Source of the DNA: Bin87 sp965217175
Lineage (GTDB): Bacteria; Chloroflexota; Dehalococcoidia; Lucifugimonadales; UBA3495
Assembly (NCBI GenBank): GCA_965217175.1
Contig: OZ244251.1
Location: forward strand, 1,240,001-1,304,000
Length of the DNA stretch: 64,000 bases
Reading direction: 5' to 3'
The position numbers were made by a program, and so were the translations under genes. The notes beneath the pieces were generated by a model, which saw nothing but the letters and a program-made list of their open reading frames with translations, was not told where the DNA came from and searched no databases. This document shows positions 19,842-29,558 of the stretch, piece after piece; position 1 is the first letter of the stretch, and each line of letters opens with the position of its first letter.

Positions 19842-22433
19842 TTATTCATTTCGGGTGTACTGGAAGTATTCGGCTTTGTACCAGTCGCTGTCCTGTCGTC
19901 GCGCGACCACGAAAGTGATGGCTTCGCGCCATTTGGAAGGATCGACGGCAGAATTCCGGAAGAACCCGACGTCGGCGGACAATTGCGCCCAGAAGTTAGT
20001 GTCCTGACGATTTTCACCGGGTCGGCGGTAGGTTTCAGGATACCATAGCAGATTGCGCATCGGGCCGTCTTTGCGATACACCGCCGGGGTTTCTTCGGTT
20101 ACCTCGTGCCCCGCCTCGGCCAGGTACACCAACGGACCGGTATCTTCGCCCACCGTGCGGCAATCCTCGGTTTCGTCCTCGCTGTCTTCGGTGCAGAACC
20201 GGTCGAACTGAAGGATGGCGGCTTGCGTCTCGTTGCGGACGTACCATTGGAACGGGTACCACATGTCATAGTCGACCTTCACGCTGCCGGAGGAGTTTCC
20301 GTCAGCCAAAGCCTGCTGTTGCAACTCGCGGTACGTGGTCGGCAAGTCGGCCGAGCCCTGGGCGTACACCAGGACCTCCAGGTTGGAATCATCGTAGGTG
20401 TAGGCGGCCCGAAAACCGGCGACACCGCCGCACAACAGCAGCAACCCGGCGATGCCCACGGCAGCGACGCGGACGCTATGAGGTCGACCCCGCATCATAA
20501 GTGCAATCAGTACCGCCAGGGGCAGCAGGATCGCAGCCGCCAACCAGGCCGCTATGTTGATACCCACATCGCCGGTGGCCAACCAGCCGACCCACACGGC
20601 GAGCACGATCCCGGCCGGCGACAGAATCAGCAACCAAATATTGCGACGACCCAGATTTGCCCACGGTATCCCCTGGGCGAGATGCCCCACCAACGCGCCG
20701 GCCGACAGCGCCAACGGCAAGGTGATGTTCACCAGCAACCAGGGCATCTTTTCGCCGGCGGTGGTGTAGGCGGCGAGAGTCGCAACCGTCCAGGCGGCCA
20801 GCACCAACCCGAAAGGCTCCCGGCGCCGGATGAGCCACACAACCGCTGCCAGCCCGAACACCAGAGCCAGCATTTCGTAAACGCTCAGTCCGATCGCGTA
20901 GTAATACCAGGGCTGGTTGCCGCGGGCTTCTTCCTGCTGCACCAGCCAATATCCCAGGCTTTGCCACGATCCGGTGAATAACCCGGTTGCGTTGGAAAAA
21001 AATGTGGTGTACAGGGTTGTCCAAACCAGGTAGAAAATGCCGGCGCAAGTGAGCCAGACGCCGCCACCCCAGGTAACGCCCACGCCGAGGCTGATGACCA
21101 GTAATATCAACAACACCAGCACGGGAACCAGGTAGTGCAACGCGACCCGACCCTCGGCGAGGTCGGCAGTCGCCGCCACTTCGGGGAAGGGATTGCCCAG
21201 CATCGCCAGATCAGGTAGCTGGGTTGCCATCCAAGCGCCACCAATGACCAGCGGCACGCCGACTACGAGAGCAGTGCGTCGCCAGGAACCGCTGCCGTAA
21301 CGGCCGGCCACCGCTGCAGCAATCAGAACGGCGGCAACGACGGCGCTCGCGCTGGCCGCCAGGGAGCCGTTTTCGGCTGGCGACAGCCCCAACCAGGCCA
21401 GGGTCAACGGTTGCATTAAAACCGCCGACGCGACAGCAATGCTTCCGACCACCGCCAGGGCAACAAGGGCGATCTTGATGACGCTGCGGAGTCGCCAGGC
21501 CCAGAGGGCCAGGATCAGCGCCGCCACGATCAGGATCAGCGCCGCCGTTGCGTTCAACCATGAGGGCGCAGCCCAAAGCGGCAAGGAAACAAACGGTTCT
21601 GCCCAGATGGGCGCGCCGGTTTCTCCCGTGGAACCGGTGTCGGGGGCCGCCATGGTCAGTCCCAACGGAGTTTGCAAGAAGGAGATCATCGCAGCGGCCT
21701 GTGGCAGCGTGAGCGCAACCAAAAACACAAAGAAGCCGGCGGCTCCGCGCAGTGCGCTGAAGCTTTGCTGCCGTCTGAGCAGGAGCGCGATCTGCCGCCA
21801 TCCGAAAACCAGCGCAGCGACACCGACGAAGAAAATGACGAAATATGCCGTCTCCTTGGTTGCGAGCATCAGGGCGACCACAAGGGCAGACCAGTACAGG
21901 TAGCGGTTGCGGCTGGTTTCTGTGTATCGCCACATCAATATCAGCAGCAGCAAAGCCCAAACCGCCATCAACATGTCGTTGCGTCCGAACCGGCTGAAAT
22001 ACAACATGGTTGGCGATAGAGTGAGGAAAATTGCGGCGCAGACGGCTCCGATTTGGCCGATGTTTCTCCGTAACAAGTAGGGCAGCACCACCAGAACAAC
22101 GCCGAATGCAGCGTAAGGAAGACGCGCCAGGAAATCGGTATCCCCGATCCACCTGATGGTCGCCGCCACCATCTCGATTTGCAACGGCCCGTGCATCCAG
22201 GGGGAATGTATAAAAGGGACGCCCTGGGCCAATTTCCACGCGAAATGCAGATGGATCGCCTCGTCGTAGTGCATGGTGCGGCCGTCGAGTTCCCAAAGGC
22301 GCAGCGCCGCCGCGACGATGGCGACGATCAGGAACGCCCACTCCAACCGGCCCATGCTGGCGCGGCGCAGCGCGGGGCCAAACCATGTGGTCGGTGGCCC
22401 AATTCGGGGAAGTCTGGTGACTCGGTGCAGCAT
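19842..22433 (-). CDS. TIGR03663-type membrane glycosyltransferase (GT39-like)
   Basis: This 863-residue protein has more than 12 hydrophobic segments and a soluble C-terminal domain from about residue 660. After the first helix comes the GT-C signature MHYDEAIHLHFAWKLAQG with its Asp-Glu pair, then HGPLQIEMVA and SRFGRNDMLMAVW. This pattern is that of the TIGR03663 family (related to dolichyl-phosphate-mannose protein mannosyltransferases), known from archaea and Chloroflexota. It probably uses a lipid-linked sugar on the outer face of the membrane. Donor and acceptor are unknown. ATG at 22433. Confidence 0.88.
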   Translation of the reverse strand: MLHRVTRLPRIGPPTTWFGPALRRASMGRLEWAFLIVAIVAAALRLWELDGRTMHYDEAIHLHFAWKLAQGVPFIHSPWMHGPLQIEMVAATIRWIGDTDFLARLPYAAFGVVLVVLPYLLRRNIGQIGAVCAAIFLTLSPTMLYFSRFGRNDMLMAVWALLLLILMWRYTETSRNRYLYWSALVVALMLATKETAYFVIFFVGVAALVFGWRQIALLLRRQQSFSALRGAAGFFVFLVALTLPQAAAMISFLQTPLGLTMAAPDTGSTGETGAPIWAEPFVSLPLWAAPSWLNATAALILIVAALILALWAWRLRSVIKIALVALAVVGSIAVASAVLMQPLTLAWLGLSPAENGSLAASASAVVAAVLIAAAVAGRYGSGSWRRTALVVGVPLVIGGAWMATQLPDLAMLGNPFPEVAATADLAEGRVALHYLVPVLVLLILLVISLGVGVTWGGGVWLTCAGIFYLVWTTLYTTFFSNATGLFTGSWQSLGYWLVQQEEARGNQPWYYYAIGLSVYEMLALVFGLAAVVWLIRRREPFGLVLAAWTVATLAAYTTAGEKMPWLLVNITLPLALSAGALVGHLAQGIPWANLGRRNIWLLILSPAGIVLAVWVGWLATGDVGINIAAWLAAAILLPLAVLIALMMRGRPHSVRVAAVGIAGLLLLCGGVAGFRAAYTYDDSNLEVLVYAQGSADLPTTYRELQQQALADGNSSGSVKVDYDMWYPFQWYVRNETQAAILQFDRFCTEDSEDETEDCRTVGEDTGPLVYLAEAGHEVTEETPAVYRKDGPMRNLLWYPETYRRPGENRQDTNFWAQLSADVGFFRNSAVDPSKWREAITFVVARRQDSDWYKAEYFQYTRNE

Positions 22434-22525
22434 CTAGACAGGTTAACGCTGGAAATCAGATTTCGGATTACCCGGTGGCGGAACAATCTACCACGGATAC
22501 CGCCTAGGATGCCGGCGATTCGGAT

Positions 22526-22555
22526 AATGGTGTTAGGGGAAATGGTGTTAGGGGA
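22526..22555. repeat. 15-bp tandem duplication
   Basis: AATGGTGTTAGGGGA occurs twice in direct tandem in the 152-bp gap between the TPR gene and the membrane glycosyltransferase. It may be a simple slippage product. Confidence 0.6.
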
Positions 22556-22585
22556 ACGGGAGGCGCCGTTACAGGATGTAGCCTG

Positions 22586-23137
22586 TCAGGGCACCGTTGG
22601 ATCGTCGCCCAGGCTGCGAGCCAGGTTTCGCCGGCTGGCATCGGTGGATGGATGTTCTACGCCCAACACTCTTTCCCGGTCGCCCAGATTGCGGTGATGC
22701 AAGGCGGCGGCTTCGATGAACCGGCCGGCGGAGTGGAGGGCGTTGCCCAAACTTCCCTGGCTGCGCAGAGTGTCGGGGTGGTTTTCGCCGAGAACGGTTC
22801 GCCTGGCCTTCAGGAGTTCTGCGAATATTTCGATGGCGCGGTTGGTGTCGCCGGCGGCGAAGTGGCAATTGGCGAGGCTGCTGCGGTAACGGAGTGTTTG
22901 CGCGTCATTCGGGCCGTGAACCTGGATGCTGGCGTTTACCGCGGAATCGAACCCGCCCAACGCCTCGTTGAACTTGCGGGCCGCCCGGAAAGCGTGGGCC
23001 AATCGATGCTGCGCCCGAACCGTCTCCGGATGCAGATCGCCGTGAGCAGACCGGGCCTGCTTCAGCTCGGCTTCGCGTCGCATGATGAAATCCTCCGGGC
23101 GACGGCTCTCAGGGGGCGGTGGCTGCTGGAATTTCAT
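22586..23137 (-). CDS. Tetratricopeptide repeat protein
   Basis: This 183-residue protein is built from about three 42-residue TPR units of the kinesin-light-chain type, each with a pattern like HPETVRAQHRLAHAFRAARKFNEAL, DAQTLRYRSSLANCHFAAGD and HPDTLRSQGSLGNALHSAGRF. No signal peptide or catalytic domain is present, so it should be a cytoplasmic protein-binding module. It follows the MoeA-PBP gene by 6 bp and is probably co-transcribed. A link to molybdenum cofactor synthesis is not shown. Confidence 0.82.
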   Translation of the reverse strand: MKFQQPPPPESRRPEDFIMRREAELKQARSAHGDLHPETVRAQHRLAHAFRAARKFNEALGGFDSAVNASIQVHGPNDAQTLRYRSSLANCHFAAGDTNRAIEIFAELLKARRTVLGENHPDTLRSQGSLGNALHSAGRFIEAAALHHRNLGDRERVLGVEHPSTDASRRNLARSLGDDPTVP

Positions 23138-23143
23138 GGCGAC

Positions 23144-25111
23144 CTACGGAGACGTTGTCCGCACCGAACCCATAACCGATACATCGTAGCCTCCCATGTC
23201 GTGTACCGCCGCACGAAACTCCAGGTCGTTCAGCAAAGCCAGCAGCGGCTGCAACTGTGGGCTCTGGTGATGCTCCACCGGCACGATCAGGTCGTATTCT
23301 TCGTCGAAGAGCGGAACGAAATCCAATTCCAGAGCGCGAGCCGCCGACAATATTCCCAGGCCGGCATTCGCTGATCCACCGGACACCGCCGCGGCCACTG
23401 CCAGGTGGCTGTATTCTTCGCGCTCGTAGCCAGTCACCGCCGACGGCGGGATGGCGTAGTTGCCAAGGTGGTAGTCCAGCAGGACCCGGGTGCCCGAGCC
23501 ACGCTGCCGGTTGACGAATCGAACCTCGGGTTTTATCAGGTCTTCCAGGGAGTGGAGTCCAACCGGGTTGCCCGGCGCAACCATCAAGCCCTGGGTTCGC
23601 CCTACCAGGCGGATGATCACCACCGGCGTGTTTGGCAGATAGCGAAGAACGTACGCGATGTTGTACTCCCCGCTGTCGGCATCAAGCAAGTGGCAGCCAG
23701 CAAGGTGAGCCTCGCCCCGACGCAGGGCCGCCAACCCGCCCAGGCTACCAACGTGAGCCGATGCCAGGTTCACAGCCGGCCGCTGACGACGCAGGAAACT
23801 TTGCATCAGGTCCAGCGTGAGGTCATGGCTGCCGATGGCAACGATGGTGTTTTCCACCTCGGAGACGGAGCGCAACAGCTCAACGTCCACGGCGGCTCCG
23901 GCGTCCAGCCCCTCTGACAAACGGGGAATGCGCACGATGCCATCGGCGCGCACCAGGGACATAACGACGCCCGCTCCGTGCTGCACCGGGGTCGCGGTCA
24001 TTTTGTCGCCCACGCGCCCCAGCTTCACACGGAGGAATTCGTCCTCGCCGATGGGCGAAAGAACCTTGCGGGTGATGTTCGCCGGCATGCGTTGGCGCTC
24101 CGGCATCTGGACACCCAGCATCCGCTCCAAAACGGGTTTCAACAGCAGCTCCGCCGTCAGCGCTGCCGATACTGGGTAACCGGGTAATCCCAGGATGGCC
24201 TTGCCGCGAGCCACTCCCAGCGCCACCGGATGGCCGGGCCTGATGGCGATCCCATGGACTTCCAGAGTCCCTAATGCTTCGATGACCGATGCGGTGTAAT
24301 CGGCGTCGCCCGCCGACGACCCGGCGTTGATCACCACCACATCACAGGTGGTCAGGGCGGACAGAGCCGCCAGGCGAATAGCCTCCGCATCGTCGGCGAT
24401 GGGCGTAGAAACCTGAGGCTCGCCACCCCACTGGCGTACGAACCCGGCCAGGATCAGCGAATTGAATTCGGGGATGTCGCCCGGTTGGCGATGGGCCTGG
24501 ATCGGCACCAGTTCGTTGCCTGTCGGAATGATGGCAACCGTGGGCTTACGGCGTACGGGAATGGAAACCAGCCCGGCAGCGGCGCAGGCCCCCAGATCGA
24601 CGGGGCTGACGGGGTGGTTCTCGGGAAGCACCAGTTCGGTCGCCACGATGTCCTCGCCAAGAGTCCGGACGTGCTGCCAGGGGGCCACGGGTTCGAGGAT
24701 ACGAACGGTGGTTGTATCAAGGGCATCCCGCTGTACGTTTTCAATCATCACCACCGCGTCGGAAGCGGGAGGCAAGGGGTCGCCGGTGTCCACCCAAATG
24801 GCCTGCGTTCCCACCGATAAGGAGACTGGCGCAGTTTCAGTTGCGCCGATGGTATCGGAAGCTAGCACGGCGATCCCGTCCATCGCGGCGGCATCGTAGT
24901 GAGGGGATGATGCGATGGCCCAAACCGGCCCAGCCGTAATCCTGCCGACGATTTGCGGATCGTCCAGCGCCACCGGCACAGCATCGGTTGGATGCAGCGC
25001 CCCGGCGTTTTCCATCACACCGAACCACCGGGTCAACGCCTCTTCCAGCGGTATGTCCTGCAGGAAGTAACGCCGGTGGCGTGGGTGTGAGTGTGCGTCG
25101 TTAGAGGCCAT
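23144..25111 (-). CDS. MoeA-like protein fused to periplasmic-binding-like domain
   Basis: This 655-residue fusion has an N-terminal MoeA half (residues 1-405: MDGIAVLASDTIGA, TGNELVP, NAGSSAGDADYT, GLPGYPVSAALT) and a C-terminal substrate-binding-protein-like domain (from about 420: IAIGSHDLTLDLMQSFL, RQRGSGTRVLLDYHL, SGGSANAGLGI). The MoeA half would insert molybdenum into adenylylated molybdopterin; the second domain, common in archaeal versions, may bind molybdate. ATG at 25111 is chosen because longer frames run into moeA. It follows moeA by 71 bp and serves enzymes such as NasA. Confidence 0.88.
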   Translation of the reverse strand: MASNDAHSHPRHRRYFLQDIPLEEALTRWFGVMENAGALHPTDAVPVALDDPQIVGRITAGPVWAIASSPHYDAAAMDGIAVLASDTIGATETAPVSLSVGTQAIWVDTGDPLPPASDAVVMIENVQRDALDTTTVRILEPVAPWQHVRTLGEDIVATELVLPENHPVSPVDLGACAAAGLVSIPVRRKPTVAIIPTGNELVPIQAHRQPGDIPEFNSLILAGFVRQWGGEPQVSTPIADDAEAIRLAALSALTTCDVVVINAGSSAGDADYTASVIEALGTLEVHGIAIRPGHPVALGVARGKAILGLPGYPVSAALTAELLLKPVLERMLGVQMPERQRMPANITRKVLSPIGEDEFLRVKLGRVGDKMTATPVQHGAGVVMSLVRADGIVRIPRLSEGLDAGAAVDVELLRSVSEVENTIVAIGSHDLTLDLMQSFLRRQRPAVNLASAHVGSLGGLAALRRGEAHLAGCHLLDADSGEYNIAYVLRYLPNTPVVIIRLVGRTQGLMVAPGNPVGLHSLEDLIKPEVRFVNRQRGSGTRVLLDYHLGNYAIPPSAVTGYEREEYSHLAVAAAVSGGSANAGLGILSAARALELDFVPLFDEEYDLIVPVEHHQSPQLQPLLALLNDLEFRAAVHDMGGYDVSVMGSVRTTSP

Positions 25112-25182
25112 GTTTATCGTTGGCGCTTCGTGCCGGCTGACTGGTTCGGGATTCGCTGGATGGCGCAGAGGGTGTCCGGCTT

Positions 25183-26442
25183 CTACCAGAACCGCCGCAC
25201 CCGCACCTGTTCGCCGGCGTAGATTCCGGCATGATCGGGCGGAACCCGCAACAACCCGTCGGCGCGTACCAGGGTGAATATCAACCCGCTCTTTCCCCAC
25301 ACCGGATGGGCAACAGGCAAGCTATCCGGGGATTCATCGTCGCCGGGGGTATCCAGCCGCACGGGCACGAAGTCCTCCCTGCCGGCCGCCGAGGGTATGT
25401 CTTGCGCCAGGATGGCCGTGGTCTCGGCGGGAACCGGCGGAACCGGACATCCCGCCAGCCGAAACACCGCCGGTCGAACCAGCAAATCGCATACGACCAT
25501 CGCGGAGACCGGGTTGCCCGGCAATCCGAATATGGGTTTGCCGTTGCACAACCCGACGATGGCCGGTTTTCCAGGGCGCAGGGAAAGGCCGTGAACCAGA
25601 ACACCGGGTTCGCCCAGGGCGGCCACGATGTCCACCGTGCGGTCACGCAGACTCACCGAGCTGCCGGCCGACAGCACCAGCATATCCGCTTGCTGCAACC
25701 CGCGGCGTGAGGCGTCCAGTTGGGTTTCAAAGTCATCGCCAACCAGACCCAACAGCACGGGTACGCCTCCGGCCTGGGCGACTTGCGACGCGACCGTGTA
25801 CGAATTCACGTCGCGCACCTGACCGGGGCCGGGCGATTTATGGGGAGGCACAATTTCATCACCTATCGAGAGGATGGCAACACGGGGCCGCCTGGCGACC
25901 ATGATTTCGGTTATCCCCAGGGCGGTGAGGGCGCCAATGTCCTGGGCCCGCACCACGTGGCCGGCCGGCAACACCATATCGCCGACCGATACATCCTCAC
26001 CGGGCTGCACGACGTTCTCGCCGGGTGCAACCGAACGGACCACCTCGACGGTAACGTCGTCGATTTGCTGCGTTCGTTCGACCATGACCACCGCGTCGGC
26101 GTTGCCGGCCAGCATCCCCCCGGTGTAGGCGACCGCTGCGTCGCCAATTGCCAACGAAACGCCGGATTCGCGCCCCATCGGCACCTCGCCGACCAGGTTG
26201 AACCAGGCCGGCAGTCCGTCCGTGGCGCCGTAGGTGTCGGACGCACGAACGCTGTAGCCGTCCATGGACGAGCGGGCAAATGCCGGCAAGGACTCTCCGG
26301 CAGTGATGACTTCTGCCGTAACGCGACCCAGTGCATCCACGGAGGCAACGGTTTCCCGGCCGACCAAAGGGCCATCGGGCAGTCGGTCGATCAGCAAAGC
26401 CAACGCTTCGGCGGGCGGCAAAACATTGAAAAACTCGGGCAT
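25183..26442 (-). CDS. moeA: Molybdopterin molybdenumtransferase MoeA
   Basis: This 419-residue enzyme inserts molybdate into adenylylated molybdopterin in the last step of molybdenum cofactor synthesis. It shows SSMDGYSVRASDTYGA (residues 55-70), SIGDEIVPP, LSAGSSVSLRD and FGLPGNPVSAMV, in the normal MoeA order and length. ATG at 26442 precedes the conserved FFNVLPPAEAL. It is the upstream member of a tandem pair with the MoeA-PBP fusion, the arrangement seen in archaea, where the two may form a heteromer or act on Mo and W differently. Confidence 0.93.
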   Translation of the reverse strand: MPEFFNVLPPAEALALLIDRLPDGPLVGRETVASVDALGRVTAEVITAGESLPAFARSSMDGYSVRASDTYGATDGLPAWFNLVGEVPMGRESGVSLAIGDAAVAYTGGMLAGNADAVVMVERTQQIDDVTVEVVRSVAPGENVVQPGEDVSVGDMVLPAGHVVRAQDIGALTALGITEIMVARRPRVAILSIGDEIVPPHKSPGPGQVRDVNSYTVASQVAQAGGVPVLLGLVGDDFETQLDASRRGLQQADMLVLSAGSSVSLRDRTVDIVAALGEPGVLVHGLSLRPGKPAIVGLCNGKPIFGLPGNPVSAMVVCDLLVRPAVFRLAGCPVPPVPAETTAILAQDIPSAAGREDFVPVRLDTPGDDESPDSLPVAHPVWGKSGLIFTLVRADGLLRVPPDHAGIYAGEQVRVRRFW

Positions 26443-26626
26443 GGTAATTGGGATGCTAGCGGTCGACGGCCCCAGTGTCAAAACCTGGCATGGCTGACGA
26501 ACTACGGTTCCCCCGGGTGGTGGCGGGATTGCCGCGCCGGGCTCGCGATGATATGGCCGGCGGTCCCGTACCGTTGGCGGAGGCGCAGGGTAGGACACAT
26601 CCCGTTTGCCGCCCAGCGGCGCGGCC

Positions 26627-26635
26627 TGCTACAAT
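26627..26635 (+). promoter_or_regulatory. Extended -10 promoter before SMP-30 gene
   Basis: TGCTACAAT, identical to the box at 10992, lies 88 bp upstream of the SMP-30 start in the 280-bp divergent gap with moeA. The -35 is poor. Nothing else is recognisable in this gap. Confidence 0.5.
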
Positions 26636-26722
26636 CCCGGCGGGCGCGACCCGTCACTGCTCCAGGGCTGGTAATTGTCCGGCGGGCTGGCGTCATGACA
26701 ACTTGGCAAGGAGTTGGCCGAC

Positions 26723-27634
26723 ATGAGCTGGCGTTTCAACCTCATCAACCGGTTTGAAGACCCACCAGGAGGCATTACCGAAGGTCCCGCGTGGAATGGC
26801 GAGCAAGTATTATTCACCCATATCCATGCCAGCCGAATCTACGGGTATAACCCCAAGTCTGGCGAGTTTTCGGTCTACCGCGAAAATACCAATCGCACCA
26901 ACGGCCTGGCCTTCGACGCGCAGGGAAGGCTGTATGGCTGTTGTCAGAATGGGCGGGCGATCGTGCGTTTCGACGCGGACGGCGGCACGACCACCATTGC
27001 GGACAACCTGGACGGCGTACCATTGAACACGCCGAACGACCTGGCCATCGACGCCAAGGGCCGCATCTGGTTCACGAATCCCTGGAATGCCGGCAACATT
27101 GACCCGCCCGAAGTGGAACAGCTGGACCACCGTTCCGTGTTGTGCGCGGTACCGCAGGCGGACGGTTCCTACCGGACGGTTCGTTCCACCACCGATACAA
27201 CCATGCCGAACGGTATTCTGGTGTCCCCGGACGGAAACACGCTGTATGTGGCGGAGAGCAACAGCGATCGAATGGACATCGACCGGGAGCTGCGGGCCTA
27301 CCCGATCACCGGGGACGGCACGGTTGGCACGTACACCACCCTGCATACGTTCGGCCGGGACGCCAGCCAGGTACACCGGGGCATTGACGGCATGTGTCTG
27401 GACGCTGACGGGAACATCATTGCGACGGCAGGTTGGCCTTCGGGCGGGCCGGGTCCGATGCTCTACGTCTTTTCTCCGACCGGACGGATCCTGGAGACCC
27501 ACCCGGTCGCGGCTACCCGACCCACCAACGTGTGTTTCGGCGGCCCGGATCTGACCGACGTGTTCGTGACCTCCACCGACGGCCACTTTTTCCACGCCAA
27601 AACCGAACGGGTCGGTTGGGCTATTTACCCGTAA
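26723..27634 (+). CDS. SMP-30/gluconolactonase family protein
   Basis: This 303-residue six-bladed beta-propeller resembles SMP-30/gluconolactonase enzymes, which hydrolyse sugar lactones with one divalent metal. Metal-site segments include TEGPAWNG (Glu), TPNDLAIDAKGRIWFTNP (Asn) and MPNGILVSPDGNTLYVAES (Asn), followed by GIDGMCLDADGN (Asp). The usual ligands are therefore present and it is probably active. ATG at 26723 is set by AAGGAG 9 nt upstream; an in-frame TTG at 26714 directly abuts that site and is rejected. The natural lactone is unknown. Confidence 0.88.
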   Translation: MSWRFNLINRFEDPPGGITEGPAWNGEQVLFTHIHASRIYGYNPKSGEFSVYRENTNRTNGLAFDAQGRLYGCCQNGRAIVRFDADGGTTTIADNLDGVPLNTPNDLAIDAKGRIWFTNPWNAGNIDPPEVEQLDHRSVLCAVPQADGSYRTVRSTTDTTMPNGILVSPDGNTLYVAESNSDRMDIDRELRAYPITGDGTVGTYTTLHTFGRDASQVHRGIDGMCLDADGNIIATAGWPSGGPGPMLYVFSPTGRILETHPVAATRPTNVCFGGPDLTDVFVTSTDGHFFHAKTERVGWAIYP

Positions 27635-27670
27635 CGGGACTTCGGCCCCGGGTACGACAGGCGGTGTGAG

Positions 27671-28027
27671 ATGCAGCAACGAAGGCTGAGCAACTATGGA
27701 ATCGGGCGCGAGCAGATCCGGCAGGGTGGAGGCCGAGGCAACGGCAACGATCATTTCGATGAGCTGGTGGGCAGTACCGAATTCTACGTGTATCAAACGC
27801 CGGGACGTCGGGTAAAGGGCTTCGACACCCTGAAGCTGTATGTCCAGGCCGAGGGATGCGAAGTGCTGTACACCGCCGATGCGCCGCCGGAACTGTCTGA
27901 CCACGAGACCCTCCGCATCACCCATCGCAGCGCTGAGCCGATACCCGATGCGGTACTCAAGCGGACGCATTCGTGGGCGCACCGCAACAACTTTCTGCAC
28001 AGTTTCTTCAAACCGCTCTATCGTTAG
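27671..28027 (+). CDS. Hypothetical protein
   Basis: This 118-residue soluble protein is not recognised. Residues 35-80 look beta-rich (TEFYVYQTPGRRVKGFDTLKLYVQ, EGCEVLYTADAP), and the tail is basic and aromatic (HRNNFLHSFFKPLYR). No signal peptide or membrane helix. ATG at 27671 follows GTGTGAG only weakly. It lies 36 bp after the SMP-30 gene and may share its transcript. Codon use looks like its neighbours. Confidence 0.6.
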   Translation: MQQRRLSNYGIGREQIRQGGGRGNGNDHFDELVGSTEFYVYQTPGRRVKGFDTLKLYVQAEGCEVLYTADAPPELSDHETLRITHRSAEPIPDAVLKRTHSWAHRNNFLHSFFKPLYR

Positions 28028-28127
28028 TGCGCGGCGCGGCAACCGGTAATTCCGTGGGGAGTGTGCTGCGCGCTTCGGTGTGTTTTCAATCCGGTCGCGA
28101 ACGCGCGTTCCCGGGACAACCATCAGC

Positions 28128-29468
28128 GTGACCAACGCGGGATCACACGCGCCCACACGCGCCGAGCGGGCCATTCGCCGCCGTATTGCCCGCCAGGGAC
28201 GCATCACCTTCGCCGAATACATGGCCCGCGCCCTTTACGGACCGGGAGGATATTACGCTGAAGGGGGCCGAGAAGCCGGCCGAAACTTTCCGGGCGATTA
28301 CTACACCAGTCCGCAGGTGCACCCGGCCTTCGGCGCCCTGATTTCGGTTCAGTTATTCCAACTCTGGACATTGCTCGACAGGCCAAGTTCGTTTGTGGTG
28401 GTGGAGCCCGGCGCCGGAAACGGCCTGCTTTGCCGCGACATCCTCACCGCCGCCGCACACCTGCCGGATGGGTTCGGCGAAGCGATCAGATACGTTGCCT
28501 GCGACCTGCGCCCGCTGGCCGGTTGGGAACACGGCACGTCCATTGCTCAACGGATTGTGGGGGATGCACTGCGACTCCCGGTGCGTAATGCGGTCGGGTG
28601 TGTGCTGTCCAACGAGTTGCTCGACGCGTTTCCCGTGCATCGCGTCCGCATGGAGCGCAACATCTTGCGGGAGTTGTACGTTGATGTCGGGCCAGACGTG
28701 GCCGACGGATATGAAGGTGTGCTGTTTGAACGCGCCGGTACACTATCAACTCCCCGTCTGGAACAATATCTGACCGACGCCGGCATCTCGCTTGCCGAGG
28801 GTCAAACCGCCGAGGTGTGCCTGATGCTGGAAGACTGGTCGAAGTCGGTTGCCGCCGTGCTGGAAGCGGGGTTCGTGCTTACCATCGATTACGGGCGATC
28901 CGCTGCCGACCTCTACAACCCGGAGCAGCGACCCGATGGAACTTTGGTGACCTACCGCAACCATCTGCAAACCGATTCGCCGCTGGTCGATGCGGGACGC
29001 CAGGACATGACTGCCCAGGTGGATTTTACTTCCGTGCAAAGGTCGGGCGAACAGGCGGGATTGACCAGCATCGGCAGCCTGTCTCAGGGTCAATTCCTGC
29101 ACCGATTGGGACTGCAAACCATGCGCCGCAGTGGACCACCCGATGGGTTGGAAGCCTCGGGGTGGAATTCGTTACAGGTTGGGCCAGACGGGTTGCTCCC
29201 AGACGTTTTGCCGGATACGGCGGGCTCGGAAACGGACGGCGGGAGGGCGTGGCTCACGGGGCTCACCCACCTGACACGTCCGGGTGGCCTGGGCGATTTC
29301 CGCGTGCTGCTGCAGTCCAAAGGAGTCGCGACCGGCCGGGCCGATCAAGCCCTGTCCTGGCTGGACGATAGCAGCGGGACGGGAGGGTATTCGCCGGATC
29401 AGCTGGCGGCCATGATTCCGTCGGAGGCCATCCGGCTGGACGAGGCTCGGCTGCCGTTGTTCGGCTGA
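28128..29468 (+). CDS. SAM-dependent methyltransferase, MidA/NDUFAF7 family
   Basis: This protein of about 446 residues has the family start RIARQGRITFAEYMARALYGPGGYY, the FPGDYYTSPQVHPAFG segment and the SAM-binding VVEPGAGNGLLCRDIL, followed by LSNELLDAFPVHRV. NDUFAF7 methylates an Arg of a respiratory complex I subunit in mitochondria; the bacterial substrate is less sure. The start is uncertain: GTG at 28128 is used here, but GTG at 28080 is also open, and neither has a good ribosome site. The C terminus (residues 340-400) carries a lineage-specific insertion. Confidence 0.85.
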   Translation: MTNAGSHAPTRAERAIRRRIARQGRITFAEYMARALYGPGGYYAEGGREAGRNFPGDYYTSPQVHPAFGALISVQLFQLWTLLDRPSSFVVVEPGAGNGLLCRDILTAAAHLPDGFGEAIRYVACDLRPLAGWEHGTSIAQRIVGDALRLPVRNAVGCVLSNELLDAFPVHRVRMERNILRELYVDVGPDVADGYEGVLFERAGTLSTPRLEQYLTDAGISLAEGQTAEVCLMLEDWSKSVAAVLEAGFVLTIDYGRSAADLYNPEQRPDGTLVTYRNHLQTDSPLVDAGRQDMTAQVDFTSVQRSGEQAGLTSIGSLSQGQFLHRLGLQTMRRSGPPDGLEASGWNSLQVGPDGLLPDVLPDTAGSETDGGRAWLTGLTHLTRPGGLGDFRVLLQSKGVATGRADQALSWLDDSSGTGGYSPDQLAAMIPSEAIRLDEARLPLFG

Positions 29469-29474
29469 CCGGGT

Positions 29475-29483
29475 GCTATAATC
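29475..29483 (+). promoter_or_regulatory. Extended -10 promoter before CoA transferase
   Basis: TGCTATAAT is a perfect extended -10 box, 7 bp after the preceding stop codon and 84 bp upstream of the CoA transferase start. Confidence 0.55.
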
Positions 29484-29558
29484 GGCGGCACCCGGATCGC
29501 TGCATCCGGATGCAGCCCAGTGAACGTCAAAGCATATATTGTGCTCCGAGATTGATCT

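Noticed and set aside
26810..28222. Minus-strand frame of 470 codons
   Set aside because: Antisense to the SMP-30 gene and the 118-aa gene, both of which have better start signals and codon patterns.
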